Below, in pieces: positions 53,691 through 64,000 of a stretch of 64,000 bases of DNA. Position 1 is the first letter of the stretch; every line of letters begins with the position of its first letter. The notes beneath the pieces are model-generated. The model made no database searches. It was not told where the DNA came from and worked only from the letters and a program-made list of their open reading frames with translations. This stretch comes from Lepisosteus oculatus (Eukaryota > Chordata > Actinopteri > Semionotiformes > Lepisosteidae), in contig NC_090698.1 of assembly GCF_040954835.1 (NCBI RefSeq), positions 26,837,501-26,901,500 of the forward strand. The letters run 5' to 3'. The position numbers and the translations under genes were made by a program.

Positions 53691-54500
53691 AATCTTAATT
53701 GGATCAATTTTGCACTTTCCTCAAGTAGAGAAGTGATTATACAGGCATAGAAAACCCGCTGAATCCTGCAACCAAGACCACTAGAGCTGGGAATGCCTCT
53801 TCTAAAATGCAACAATTAAATACATATGCTGCACTTTCAAACAATCCAAGAACCTCAATAAGTTTATTTAATGTCATTATATGTAAGAAGTATTACATTT
53901 TTACATAGGTTTAGCGTACACTTTTAAAAAGACAATTTACATAAAGTTCTCCCTAGGGTGGTACAAATATACCATTTGATGCTTATTTTATTGTGAAGGG
54001 TTTAAGTACATTTTCTTAACTGAAACAGGAGCATTATTGTGTCTTTATTTTTATTCGAGTCATAAAAAAGAATACTATGAAGAAGAGGAGGAACACGCAA
54101 CGTTGCATGATTTTTTAATAAAGATTTTCCACATTAAACCACACAAATCGCTAGGTTTCATCGTCCTACTGGTTCAATGGTCGTATATTAAATTCGGGAA
54201 AAAAACACAATTCAGACATGCAGGAGGACGAATATTAACCATCTTTATCTCATGAGACCGTTTTTACATTCGTACTGTAGGTGTCAGAAAACGGGATAGC
54301 TCAGCTCCACCAAAAATAGTCGACTTTAAAAAACATGGAAGAGCGGAACACGATGTATTAAAACGTAGTGCTTTAAAGCGAGGATTTACATGGTCACATG
54401 ACAAGAAGTTATCTGAATCCTTTATTGATGTCTTCACTGCATGATGCCACTGATTGATACTTAGCTGGACAATACAAAGCATGGTCTGACTGTGACGCAG
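53691..54500. other. Upstream flank of FUT10, nothing recognised
   Basis: AT-rich DNA. The small open frames at 54,037-54,255 and 54,264-54,518 have no family signature. Confidence 0.5.
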
Positions 54501-54519
54501 GGAACGTTTTCCTCTCATT

Positions 54520-54701
54520 TGCGGATTCAGAGAGAAGGAGGCGGGAGTTTGTTAAATTGGTTTTGGTATTTGAAAACAAACTGGGCTTTGTGGCTTAATG
54601 TCTGTACCATGAATTTATTAATGAATAAACGAAGCTGCAGTGTACCGTAAGGAGAACTTCGCGAATTGTAGGCTACGTCCGTGTTGCAAAACCGAACGAT
54701 A
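54520..54701 (+). promoter_or_regulatory. Probable FUT10 promoter and 5' leader with a uORF
   Basis: A GGCGGG box lies at about 54,540-54,545. CpGs cluster at 54,660-54,700, just before the start codon. No TATA box is evident. A 13-codon upstream frame (ATG 54,609-54,611, TAA 54,648-54,650) has a fair start context (ACCATGA) and would lie in the leader if transcription starts before it. The transcription start itself is not visible. Confidence 0.45.
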
Positions 54702-54782
54702 ATGGCAAGACTAAGTGTGAAGAAGCTCTTGGCTTTCTGCCTTTTCTTCTCGACTTTGTTCTTTCTTATTGTTATTCTTCAG
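54702..54782 (+). CDS. fut10: FUT10 exon 1: cytoplasmic tail and signal anchor
   Basis: The exon encodes 27 residues, MARLSVKKLLAFCLFF... ending VILQ. A short basic tail is followed by a hydrophobic segment (about residues 9-26), the signal anchor of a type II membrane protein of the secretory pathway. The start was chosen for its strong context (A at -3, G at +4) and because the splice joins in phase 0 to exon 2, giving LQ|VVVELGQFE. That parallels the human FUT10 N-terminus as I recall it. The donor is GTACAT at 54,783. Upstream there is only a short uORF. Confidence 0.85.
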
Positions 54783-56672
54783 GTACATAAGAGCTTGTTT
54801 TTGATGCGCATTTTAAAATCCATAACAAACTGAAGCATTTGCTAGCATCATCCCGTCTATTTCAAATGTGAAAAATTAAATGCTTTGCTAGGTATTTTAG
54901 CCCAATGTAACATTTTAGTTTAAATATTAAGACTACGCAGGCGCGAATGACATATTTTATAAGAACTTTTCTCCAAATGCTTTATTAAATGTTTTAAAAT
55001 GTATACATTATAAATAAAACATATCCACAAGTTATCAATAGTATTATTATAAAAGCAAACACAGAGCTACACTTGTATCATATAAAACAACAAAGAATAG
55101 TTTATTGGGCAAAGTAGACGTACTATGAATTTTGGTTGGTTTATTATTTTAAAAAAATTAAATTATATCTTATATTCATGCAAATGAAATGTAAACTATT
55201 ACACTGTTATTATTTGTCCGTATGGGCTTGTACATTTGTCCTGAATGGATTTTTTTAAATGTAGCTTAAAATTCTCTTCTGAGGAAAGGTTCTCATTTGT
55301 AATAAATTGAATGACCACAATAAAACTATTAAGTTATATATCTACAGGAAGAGATAACAATAAATGGAGAGAAACATTACACAGATAATTGGGGTAACAC
55401 ATTTTAAGCATTCTGTTCTAGTTAAATTGAACATTTCGGACCATAACCTGAAGTTCCTCTTCAGTGTGAGATTCAGGTCTTATTAATATTTACAGACTGA
55501 GAATACAGGTACAACACTGCAATGTACTTTACTGTTTTTATTAAGTCGAGCTTGCAATATTGCTCCTTATCCTTTCTGTTTACAGGCTGACAGTGTTCAG
55601 TAGGATTCTCTCCCAGTTCTCTGCTATACCCTTGATCTGCCTGTGGCAATCCGCCTCAAACCCTGCTGCTGCTCCTCCTTTCATTTCGTGATGAAAACAC
55701 TGACCTCTCCTTCTCCTTCTTTCTTCCTGGTACTTTCTCATCCTTTCTAACAACCCTTTTAACTACCAGTTCCCGTTTTAAAAGGCATTCATCCTTGCCC
55801 CACTAATTCTGTAGAATATGGGTAAAGCATGTCTGATCTGCTAGGTTGGATTTGGCGTACAGTATTTGCATGTGTGCATGTACAACTGGGCAAATGTCTT
55901 CCAGGACAAAGTGGTTGAATGTTTATGCAATGCACCTGGAAGTGTGAATTATTGATGTGAGTCATCTTTAGAAATAGATGGCTAGAGAAAAATCACTGTT
56001 TAAAATGTCCAGTTTTGTTTGCAGTGCCAGCCAGCATTTTATTCATGTTCTGGTAGCTACTATAGTTTGTCTATCATTCTACAAATAACCCTGTATATCT
56101 GGTATATTTATCTGTTGAAAGGACTGTAATGGATAGGTTACTAAGCGCTGTTTACACTTTCTTTAATTGGTATTATTGTTGTGTCATCCAGTGAACTATA
56201 TGTAAGTAGTGACTTAGTGAAATACGTGCAACTACTGTAATTTCTGGAATTTGAGACTAACCAATATAAGGAACATGTTCAGGGAGAGTTCAATTCAGAG
56301 GTCAGTGGACTTAAAGAATAGACTATTGATTTGTGGTTTCATGTTTAGTATTACTGAGCTTTGAAAATGAGTTGCAAGTTAGTTGTTAACATACTATAAA
56401 GAGTAGTTAATACCAAGAGGACTGTAATTCAGCGAAGAGACTGTAAATGGGGTATCACAGAAATTCATGATTGACCCAGGCTCTAGGAGAGAGCAAAGAC
56501 CAGTCTGATTTTAAAGCTCTTTTGCATTTCTTATTCTTTTAAAGACTTTTCTTCATCTTATGTGTTTGTTCAATACATATATGAGATATATATATATACT
56601 ATAGACTTTATAATTGTGATTTAATAAAGAAAAATCATATTGGTGATTCCTGAATCTCTTTTCTTTGCTCAG
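54783..56672 (+). other. FUT10 intron 1
   Basis: An intron of 1.9 kb with donor GTACAT and acceptor TTTGCTCAG. A short TA repeat lies near 56,575-56,600. No transposon with clear ends is seen. Confidence 0.75.
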
Positions 56673-56952
56673 GTGGTTGTGGAGCTGGGACAGTTTGAAA
56701 AGAAAACACAGAAACCCATTATAAAAGGAAACCGACAAGAGGGTAGTCAACAGCAAGTCTTAAAGCACAATAAACAAGTGACCAGTATGAAGGGACTGGC
56801 TGAATCAAGCACACAGTATCCCATCCTTGTCTGGCGGTCACTCCTTACTGGTGAAACAAGCAGACTTGAGACCTGTGGAAAGAACAAGTGTTTCTTCACC
56901 ATTAACAAGACCTACTATGATCATAAGAATACAGAGGCATTCCTGTTTTATG
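56673..56952 (+). CDS. fut10: FUT10 exon 2: stem and start of GT10 fold
   Basis: 280 nt, entering in phase 0 and leaving one base of a Gly codon. It opens VVVELGQFEKKTQK, a low-complexity polar stem, then reads YPILVWRSLLTGETSRLETC and CFFTINKTYYDH, and ends AFLFYG. The W(R/W)SPLTGE..R...C and CFFTIN.TY blocks mark the start of the lumenal GT10 domain in the FUT10/FUT11 pair. INKT is a possible N-glycosylation site. The donor is GTGAGT at 56,953. The open frame continues a few codons into the intron before stopping, so the splice site and not the frame end is the boundary. Confidence 0.9.
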
Positions 56953-57200
56953 GTGAGTATCATCATTTCAAGCTGAGGTGGTTTTAAACAAGGAGAACAA
57001 GATTTGTTTCTCCTTTACTGTTAAGCAGCTGCTCTATGTACAGTTTTATTTATGTTTTTACTGAAATTCTAATCTGTTGTTAAGCCAGACATAGTACCAT
57101 ATACATGCAAATAATTAACATCTCTATGCTAGAATTCATTGCCTTGCATCCCTTAATATTTGCTCCTTGCTTTGCATTTCTCCTACTGGAAGACTCTCAT

Positions 57201-57683
57201 TGTCACGATCGTTACTCCTCCTCTTAAGGGGGCTCCAGCCCTTCCTCGTTCTGTCCCATTCCCCACACCTGTTCCTTATTCCAGCCCCTCTTTAGTTCCA
57301 CCTTTAAAGCCAGACGCAGGCGTTTGCCCGGGGCTTCTCATTGAATCCTGTTTCGTGAGAGCCTGGGGTCCTGCTGCGTCTGGCTCCGTTATGGTTTTAG
57401 TTTCCTGTTCCTGATTCCCTGTCCCGCCGGTCCCGACCCGGTTCTGGTTTTTAAATTACTTTGGATGGATCCCCTGGTCTTGGACTCTGTCTCCTATTTT
57501 GGATTTCCCTTTTGGATTTATGCTTGGATTGTTTGCCCCGGACTCATTTCCCCTGGACACTTGTTCACTTCGGACACGCCCCCCTGTCTCCTGACCCACT
57601 CCTGCATGATATTTTTCCCTATTGTTTCTTCACCTTCCGGATCGTGTCGTCTGCATAGGGCCCGGAAAGAACTGCTCCTGACA
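57201..57683. mobile_element. Solo LTR, Ty3/gypsy-like
   Basis: This 483-bp GC-rich insertion begins TGTCACGATC and ends CTCCTGACA, so the termini form the inverted repeat TGTCA...TGACA. The flanks duplicate CTCAT (57,196-57,200 and 57,684-57,688). A 5-bp duplication and the TGTCACGATC start are typical of fish Ty3/gypsy LTRs. No second LTR or internal gene is nearby, so it arose by LTR-LTR recombination. Open frames within it (57,160-57,727) are not genes. Confidence 0.88.
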
Positions 57684-58984
57684 CTCATAGGATAAATCTC
57701 ATGGTGGGCTGTCACTCCCGATGCCAAGCAAGTTAAAACTATGTCCGTGTTCTCGTTGATTGTTAGGAAGACCTCTTAGTACGGGTGGTAGTGCAATCTG
57801 TTGAACCTGTCTGAGCATGCCTTTCCTTCTACAGGTTGAGCAGGTTATATTTAGTAAGAGAAGTGGGTTATATTTAGTCATAGATAAGATCATATTGTAC
57901 TGTAACGTCACTTTTATGGATACATAGAATCTAATGCCATGTGGTTATGGCTTTATTGTACACTGTTATTGATTTTATTTTACATGTCTTATCTCAGCAA
58001 GTTTAAAAGAAACCCTACGGTAAGCGATTTTAATGAAAGGCAATTAGGTTCAGATTTTTTGTTGTATTCGCATGGCTGAATTAATAAAGACCTAACCATG
58101 AGTCCATTAGGTGGAAGGAGCCCACTGTGAGGGTGATAAGGGGAGAAAAAGAATATGAAGTGAAGACCCCTTGTCTAGGTGAGCAGGATTTAGAAATAAT
58201 CTTGTGAAACTGGACATCTCTCTCAACATTCGTAACTAGTTGCTACAATGTAGTGGAACAAAAGTTTTTTTTCGTGACAGGAAGAACCCTTATAATGTGA
58301 CGTACCTTTCAGGAAATATAATTTTTATAACAGGCGGTACTTTAGGTAGATATTTTGTCCTTTTTTAATATTCCCAAAAATGGATGAATTTCCTTTAAAT
58401 GACAAATACAAACTGAAATACATAATACAGTAGGTCCAAGCAAAGGAAACATGACAAACATTGCAGTCTCAACATAAAACCAATGTTCACACGTCTTAAA
58501 CAGCCACTCATAATATACATGGGACTGTTTCTGAGAACAGGGATGTTCTTGGTGTCTTAGACTAAATTCTACCTTGGGCTTGCACAATCTAGTCTATGTA
58601 AGCTTTCTGATGAAATTGGTGAAGCAGTTTCTCACGTCTCCTGATCTGATGTGTAATGGGCTTGCTGTCTTATAATGGCATCCCTGTGCTACTCCGATGT
58701 ACTACATTTAAATAGTAGTTGAAGTGGATCCCCCCTCCTATATGTAATGCACTTTGTGATAGAACATGCTTTATTAATTGTGACCAACCTGGAGGTGGGT
58801 TGCTGTAGTAGTGATCTTTTTATGGTCTCAGTAAACAGATGCACAAAACACTACTATAGGGTAAAGAATCAGAGCTCTTTAGTTACTGTGCAGAAAAAGT
58901 GAAAAAAGCAAACATAAAAACCCTATCTCAATCTGAGCTCTAAGTGCACCTCTTGTGTCCTTTCTGTAAATGCAGTTGGGCAGC

Positions 58985-60662
58985 TAAGTTGCATACTCGT
59001 TGCAAAGCATCAAAACCTCGCTTTGTATTTGCTCTGATATGTCATCTTTTCTTTCTGGGAATTATACAGTATGTTGTACCATTTTAGAATAATAGCACTT
59101 GTTGTATTCACAATTTAAGGTGAGTCAAAGTGGACAGTTGGCCGCCAGGTGTTTCCTGTGTGATTGTGCACACATGTAAGAGCTGTGAATGTGTAGTGTT
59201 GGTTTTAGCCTTATAGTGTCTGCCTTTGCATTCAGTAGGCCTTAATCGAGATGAAGACTAGAGAACTGTCTACGAAAGAAAAGCAAGTGATTTGGATGCT
59301 GAAAGAACTTAATCAGAACCATAGCACAGAAACCGTGACTAGCAAAATCAACAAAAATGAGCAATTTCGAATATCTTGAAAAAGAAGGAAATCACTGGTG
59401 TATTTAGCAATCAGCAGTGACCAGGCTGGCCGTGGAAAACAACTGCAGTTGATGATAGAAAAATATCTGAGCTGTGAATAATACCACTAAAACAACTGTC
59501 TCTGAAATCACCACCAGTGCAGGGGTGAAGGTATCACAACCTACTGATCGTGGAGGACCTTGACAGCAGACTTATAAAAATGCAAGATGCAGATATAGGC
59601 CAGATTGTAATTTGCTAGAAAGTACAGAGATGAGCCAGTTAATTTCTGGAACAAGGTATGATGGACAAATGAGGCAAAGATAAACCTCTACCAAAGAGAT
59701 GGCAAGGTGAAAGTGTGGAGAAAGTAACAAACTGCAAAAGATCAACTTCATGTGTGACACAGTAGAGGTAGTGTCATGGCTTGGGCATACAGTGCATGGC
59801 TGCCATTGGAACAGGCTCACTGGTCTTTATTGATGATGTAACTAACGATTGTATGGTAGCAGCAGAATGACAATGACATGACAATACCTCCAGACTCATT
59901 AGTCAGTGTTTCATCAGGCAGCAAGACAATGACCCAAAACACACTGGCAGCACAAAGGAGTTCATCAGGGGGAAAAAAAGGGGAAAGACTCAGACTGGCC
60001 AAGTCAGTGTCCTGATTTAAATCCAACTGAGCATGCATTTCAGTTGCTGACTGATGTCCCCCAAAACAAACAGCAACTGAAAATGGCGGCATCAATGGCT
60101 TGGCAGAGCATCTCAAAAGAACAAATCAAGAGTTTGGTAATGTTGGTGGGTCGCAGGCTTGATGTAGATATTGCATGTGTAACGTTCTTGGGGTTTCTGC
60201 CTTTGCCGCTCCTGCCCTGCCAGTTTGTCCCTCACTGCCTATGCACTAAACCGGGTCTCCGGCATCACGCAACAGGGAACTTGCCTGCTGAGCTAAAGGA
60301 GAGCTCCCTCAGCCCGGGCAGCTGAGATCCCTGTTATACACAGGGGTATATTTGTTACACATGCAGAGTTTTATACTACTTTATTTATACTAGTAAATAT
60401 ATATATTATGTATATTTTTATGATACTGCTAATTGACTTTGTTAATTTGTCCCAGTACTTATGGTTACCTAAAATCAAGGGATGGAACACAAAAAGTGCT
60501 GTTATTCTAAAACAGTACAGCATGCAGTATATGCACAGAAATAAAAGGTGACATTCTGTACTTTTGCTTCATTCATCTTTTCGTCTCAATTCTGAGTTGC
60601 TAGAGTATACAACGAAAATAGTACTTTTGACTTCACTGTTTTGATACTTATGGAGATCACTG
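58985..60662 (+). mobile_element. Decayed Tc1-like element
   Basis: The right end is clear: 'acttatggagatcactg' followed by TA at 60,663-60,664. The left inverted repeat is worn, but 59,040-59,105 ('tgtcatcttttctttctgg', 'ttagaataatagcac') pairs with 60,489-60,565 inverted, which fixes the orientation. Transposase remnants run on the + strand from ATG 59,249 (KTRELSTKEKQVIWMLKELN) to RQQDNDPKHTGS near 59,920 and PDLNPTEH near 60,012, with stops and shifts between. An insertion at 60,178-60,359 interrupts its 3' part. Confidence 0.8.
60178..60359. mobile_element. 182-bp TG...CA insertion nested in Tc1
   Basis: GC-rich sequence starts TGTAACGTTC and ends TTTGTTACA, with CATG on both sides (60,174-60,177 and 60,360-60,363). 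The TG...CA ends with an inverted TGTAAC/GTTACA and a 4-bp duplication fit a very short solo LTR (TRIM-like). A MITE of unknown type is the alternative. There is no coding capacity. Confidence 0.6.
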
Positions 60663-61412
60663 TACATTTTTAATTCTTATTTGCCAATTATGCCTAAATA
60701 ACTTGATATCTCTTGATTGTAGCACCAATTGTGTTCTTATGACTAATTTTATTCAGTTTTTAATTCAAACATTCATTCTCTATGGACACTGTTAATCAAA
60801 CCTTATTTTAAAAACCATATTGCTACCCAAAGTCATGTAATTATAGACTGGTGTGAAAACAAGTCTGATTTTCTCATATGGCCTGCCAAGACTGAGGTTT
60901 TTAAGCTGGAGGAATTATCAGAGTGCAACCGGTGTCTGGCATAAAAAGACATTTGATGATCTGCTCACAGACACAGACATATCTCTAGAGTATTTCTCTA
61001 AGACCGGAGTCATTTATTTTAGTTCCAATCAAATCTTGTGACCAATTAGATCTACTGGAAAAAATAAGATTGCTTAAGATTTCACAGGGAAAAAGTAGAG
61101 ATACTGTTTAACATGTGATTGACTACAGTCTAGAATTATTTTGGCCATGTGTTATCTTTGGTGGATTTATATACCTTTAACAAGACAACTTGTATCCCAC
61201 TTTCAAGTTGGAAAGTGAGTTCATAAATGTGACCCTGTTCTTCACATTTATTCAGGCAGAGTCTCTTCCTCAAAGTCAGGAGAAGATCTATGAGACTTGG
61301 GTTTGTAAAATGTTAGCTGGGATAAGAGGAGTTTTCTGTATTAGACCCTTTCACCAATATTTGATTATAACACTCTTAGTGTTATGATGCATACAAAGGT
61401 AGAGTAGCTCAT

Positions 61413-61560
61413 TGTTCTTAGCTGTCTGTGGGGATTTTGCATGATTTCCCAATATTTGCCAGTTTTTTGCTAGTTCCTTCAGTTTCCTCCTACTTTTCCA
61501 AAGACATGCTGAGAAGATCATAGATTAGTGTTCCATGGCCCTGTGATAGTCCTGGACAAT
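61413..61560 (+). repeat. Very degraded SINE (first family)
   Basis: Only the core is readable: 'ctgtggggattttgcatg', 'cagtttcctcctacttttcc' and 'aaagacatgctgagaag'. No head or tail survives. Confidence 0.45.
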
Positions 61561-62658
61561 GCTTTGTCTGACAGCTTGCTTGACATCCATAGGCCTTTGA
61601 GTGTGAAGCTCAGTGGAAACACAGTATAGTTACATACAGGCCTATTATATCACAAAAAAATGGACCACCTCATTAGGTACTGACCTTTTGCATTATAAAA
61701 TATCTATTCCGTTATGCAGACTTAACACAAGAGGGAGCTTGTTACCTGTGTCTTCCAAATAAGGCATTCCTGCACTTTCAAAAGAGTGACATCTGCTGAG
61801 TTAACATGAATGTTTAAAAACATTAAAATCCCTGAGTTTTAAAAAAGCTGTCACTATTGTTTGTACATCACAGGAGAAAATTTTATTATTATCATCTAAC
61901 ATCAGTCAATTATTTTAAACAATGGATATTTTTTTTTAATCCTGTTTCACTCCAAGGGTTAACAGGTAATAATTTTGACTGCGAAATTAAGCCTTCTGTA
62001 CGTCTATATTAGACGTTCCATACTTGTAATGCAAGCTGAATCTTGTGAGATTTTAGAGGTCATGCTCTTGTTCTGTATTGGCACCATTTGCTAATTGAAG
62101 TGACCCATTCTTTTCAAAGTGAGAAATGTCAATGCAGTCCATCACCTAATTGTGCAAACATTTTTTTTTTCAAAGGGGTTAATTGAAAGGGAGTATACAA
62201 TGGATTGCTATTGACATTTTTACTCTTATTAAAATGGTTTTACAAAGCTGACAGATAAGCCTTCAAAGGGTATTTTGATTGAGATTATTTTGTATTTGAT
62301 TTTAGAAACAGGACCCTAGGAGAAATTGTAAAAACAGAAGAACTGGGAAGCAGTTATTTATATCATGCAAATCCAGAAAACAAATATCATTATGTGTTTA
62401 ATTGTTTAACTTGGTTAGAGTTCTATGTGCATACAGACTGAAATGATTAAGTTTCTTCTTTTGTGACCAATTTTTGACATATGAACACACCAAATATTTG
62501 TTTTAGTTGGAAAATGCAGGCAATAAATATATCTGCTTCCATTTTATTTATTTTAGAAAATCTGTATTTGTTTGAAATATTAAAAGTAGTTCAATATGCT
62601 CATTTAATTAACTGCTCTTTTTTTCCTTTCTGTTCATATTTCTATTTCCATTTTTCAG

Positions 62659-63494
62659 GCACAGACTTCAACATAGAAAGCCTCCCTCTACCACGGAAAC
62701 GTCATCATCACTGGGCCCTTTTCCATGAAGAGTCTCCTAAAAACAACTACAAGCTCTTCCACAAGGCCTCGGTCTCTCTGTTTAATCACACCGCAACGTT
62801 CAGTCACCATTCCCACATGCCTCTCACCACACAGTACCTGGAAAGTGTGGAGGCCTTGATGTCCCGCCGTTACTTGGTCCCCCTGTCCCTGAAGAACAGC
62901 TTGAGGGGAAAACTGGCTCCCCTGGTCTATGTGCAATCAGACTGTGACCCCCCTTCAGACAGAGACACTTATGTGCGTGAGCTGATGAAGTACATTAAGG
63001 TAGACTCCTATGGGGAGTGCCTACATAACAGAAACTTGCCTCCGCACTTAAATAACCCAATGGCCATGGAGGAGCGTGGCTTCTACAGGATTCTCGCCCA
63101 GTACAAGTTCATCCTTGCCTTTGAAAATGCAATCTGTGATGATTACATTACGGAGAAGCTCTGGAGACCCCTCAAGCTGGGAGTAGTCCCTGTCTACTAT
63201 GGGTCCCCTTCTGTTGCCAAGTGGCTTCCCAGCAACAGAAGTGCTATCATAGTTAATCCCAATGAGCCCCCTCTTAAACTAGCTCAGTACTTGAACAGCC
63301 TCGATGAGAATGACAAGGAGTATGAGGCATACCTGGAATGGAAACAGAAAGGCGACATCTCCAACCATAATCTTCTGACTCATATGAGAGAACGCAAGTG
63401 GGGAGTTCAGGATATTTCCCAAGATAACTACATTGACGCATTTGAGTGCATGGTGTGCACTAGGGTTTGGGAAAACATCATAAGGAGAAAAAAG
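62659..63494 (+). CDS. fut10: FUT10 exon 3: GT10 catalytic core
   Basis: 836 nt. The first two bases complete Gly121, then TDFNIESLPLPRK follows (residues 122 on). The exon encodes most of the GT10 fucosyltransferase domain, which uses GDP-fucose. FHEESPKNNYKLFH, VYVQSDCDPPSDRD and YGEC precede the signature YKFILAFEN..CDDYITEK (about residues 269-287), then RPLKLGVVPVYYGSP, the nucleotide-sugar binding region. The conserved cysteine pair FECMVC lies near the end. The family acts in the ER/Golgi; FUT10 and FUT11 have been reported as protein O-fucosyltransferases acting on EMI domains (POFUT3/4). The exon ends at AAAAAG with donor GTATAT; frame read-through to a stop at 63,510-63,512 is intronic. 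The last exon, about 80 residues in human, is outside the window. Confidence 0.92.
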
Positions 63495-64000
63495 GTATAT
63501 TATGTCAAGTAAAATATTATGTTTGAATTAGAATGTAGGGAATTGTGCTTCATGTCAACTTTAAATGATTTTCTTAAATAAGGTGTGATTATTATCATTG
63601 TAGTTTAATTCCTTTTGTCAATTTGAAGTCCCACAATTAGAAATCAACATTTTTCTTACATATTTCATATAATTTTAAGAAAGTATAATATATATGAAAA
63701 GTATTTTGATCATTTCTGTCATTTATTTTCAATAAATTCAAGTCCCCTGTCCTTTTAATATTTTCACTGTAACAGGTGAAACATGACAGCAGATATTTAT
63801 TCTAGTTTACTCAAGAATTCTTCAGAATAAGTTCTTTCTAAAGCATTTAGAAAATACCAAATGCAAAGGTCAAGTTGAGATATTTTTTCAACAAACATTT
63901 GTTTAGAAAACACAGAATCTAAAACTTTTATCTTTATATGAGCTATAGAATCAGAAATCTTGTTATACACTTCTGCTTTCTAATGCTCTGAAAAGGACAG
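63495..64000 (+). other. FUT10 intron 3, 5' part
   Basis: AT-rich intron sequence from donor GTATAT to the window edge. Nothing else recognised. Confidence 0.7.

Larger units (their letters stand above)
56953..62658 (+). other. FUT10 intron 2 (5.7 kb)
   Basis: Donor GTGAGT, acceptor TTTTTCAG. It holds a solo LTR (57,201-57,683), a decayed Tc1 (58,985-60,662) with a nested 182-bp insertion, and an old SINE (61,413-61,560). The stretches 57,690-58,980, 60,665-61,400 and 61,560-62,650 have nothing I recognise. Confidence 0.8.

Noticed and set aside
57160..57727. Several open frames in FUT10 intron 2
   Set aside because: They lie in the solo LTR or run into it and are out of context for FUT10 splicing.
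62481..62658. In-frame upstream extension of FUT10 exon 3 from an ATG at 62,481
   Set aside because: The polypyrimidine tract and CAG acceptor at 62,651-62,658, plus exact phase match to exon 2, make this intron sequence.

Overview
The window looks like nuclear DNA of a ray-finned fish. It is AT-rich, its genes are split by GT-AG introns, and most of it is fish-type transposon debris: tRNA-derived SINEs, Tc1/mariner elements, Ty3/gypsy pieces and Penelope-like retroelements. The two genes and the repeat mix would fit a non-teleost such as a gar or bowfin, but that placement is inference. No bacterial, CRISPR or operon-like structure is present.

The left part (about 1-15,535) is the 3' end of a PSD-family gene, best matched to PSD3 (EFA6D), an ARF6 guanine-nucleotide exchange factor. 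Four coding exons on the + strand (44-201, 1299-1443, 3071-3214, 11705-11920) encode the end of the PH domain, a linker, a coiled-coil segment and the C-terminal tail. The phases join cleanly. A long AT-rich stretch with several poly(A) signals follows the stop. The 8.5 kb last intron holds a broken gypsy integrase, two SINEs, an internally deleted Tc1 and older repeats.

The middle (about 15.5-54.5 kb) has no gene I can support. It contains Tc1/mariner copies at different stages of decay, one nearly intact at 41,809-43,441. It also holds a LINE reverse-transcriptase remnant beside a Penelope-like element with an uninterrupted GIY-YIG reading frame. Further Penelope-type tails include a 156-bp head-to-head palindrome. 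A solo LTR splits a SINE and has a 4-bp target duplication. There are also a pogo/Tigger-like element, a 21-bp minisatellite and a small CpG-rich patch.

The right part (54,702-64,000) is the 5' portion of FUT10 on the + strand. Exons 54,702-54,782, 56,673-56,952 and 62,659-63,494 encode about 399 residues of a type II membrane GT10 fucosyltransferase; the last coding exon lies beyond the window. Intron 2 carries a solo LTR with a clean 5-bp duplication and a decayed Tc1 that itself holds a 182-bp TG...CA insertion. The two genes have unrelated roles (membrane-trafficking GEF, glycosyltransferase). Their interest together is linkage: the human orthologues are both on 8p.
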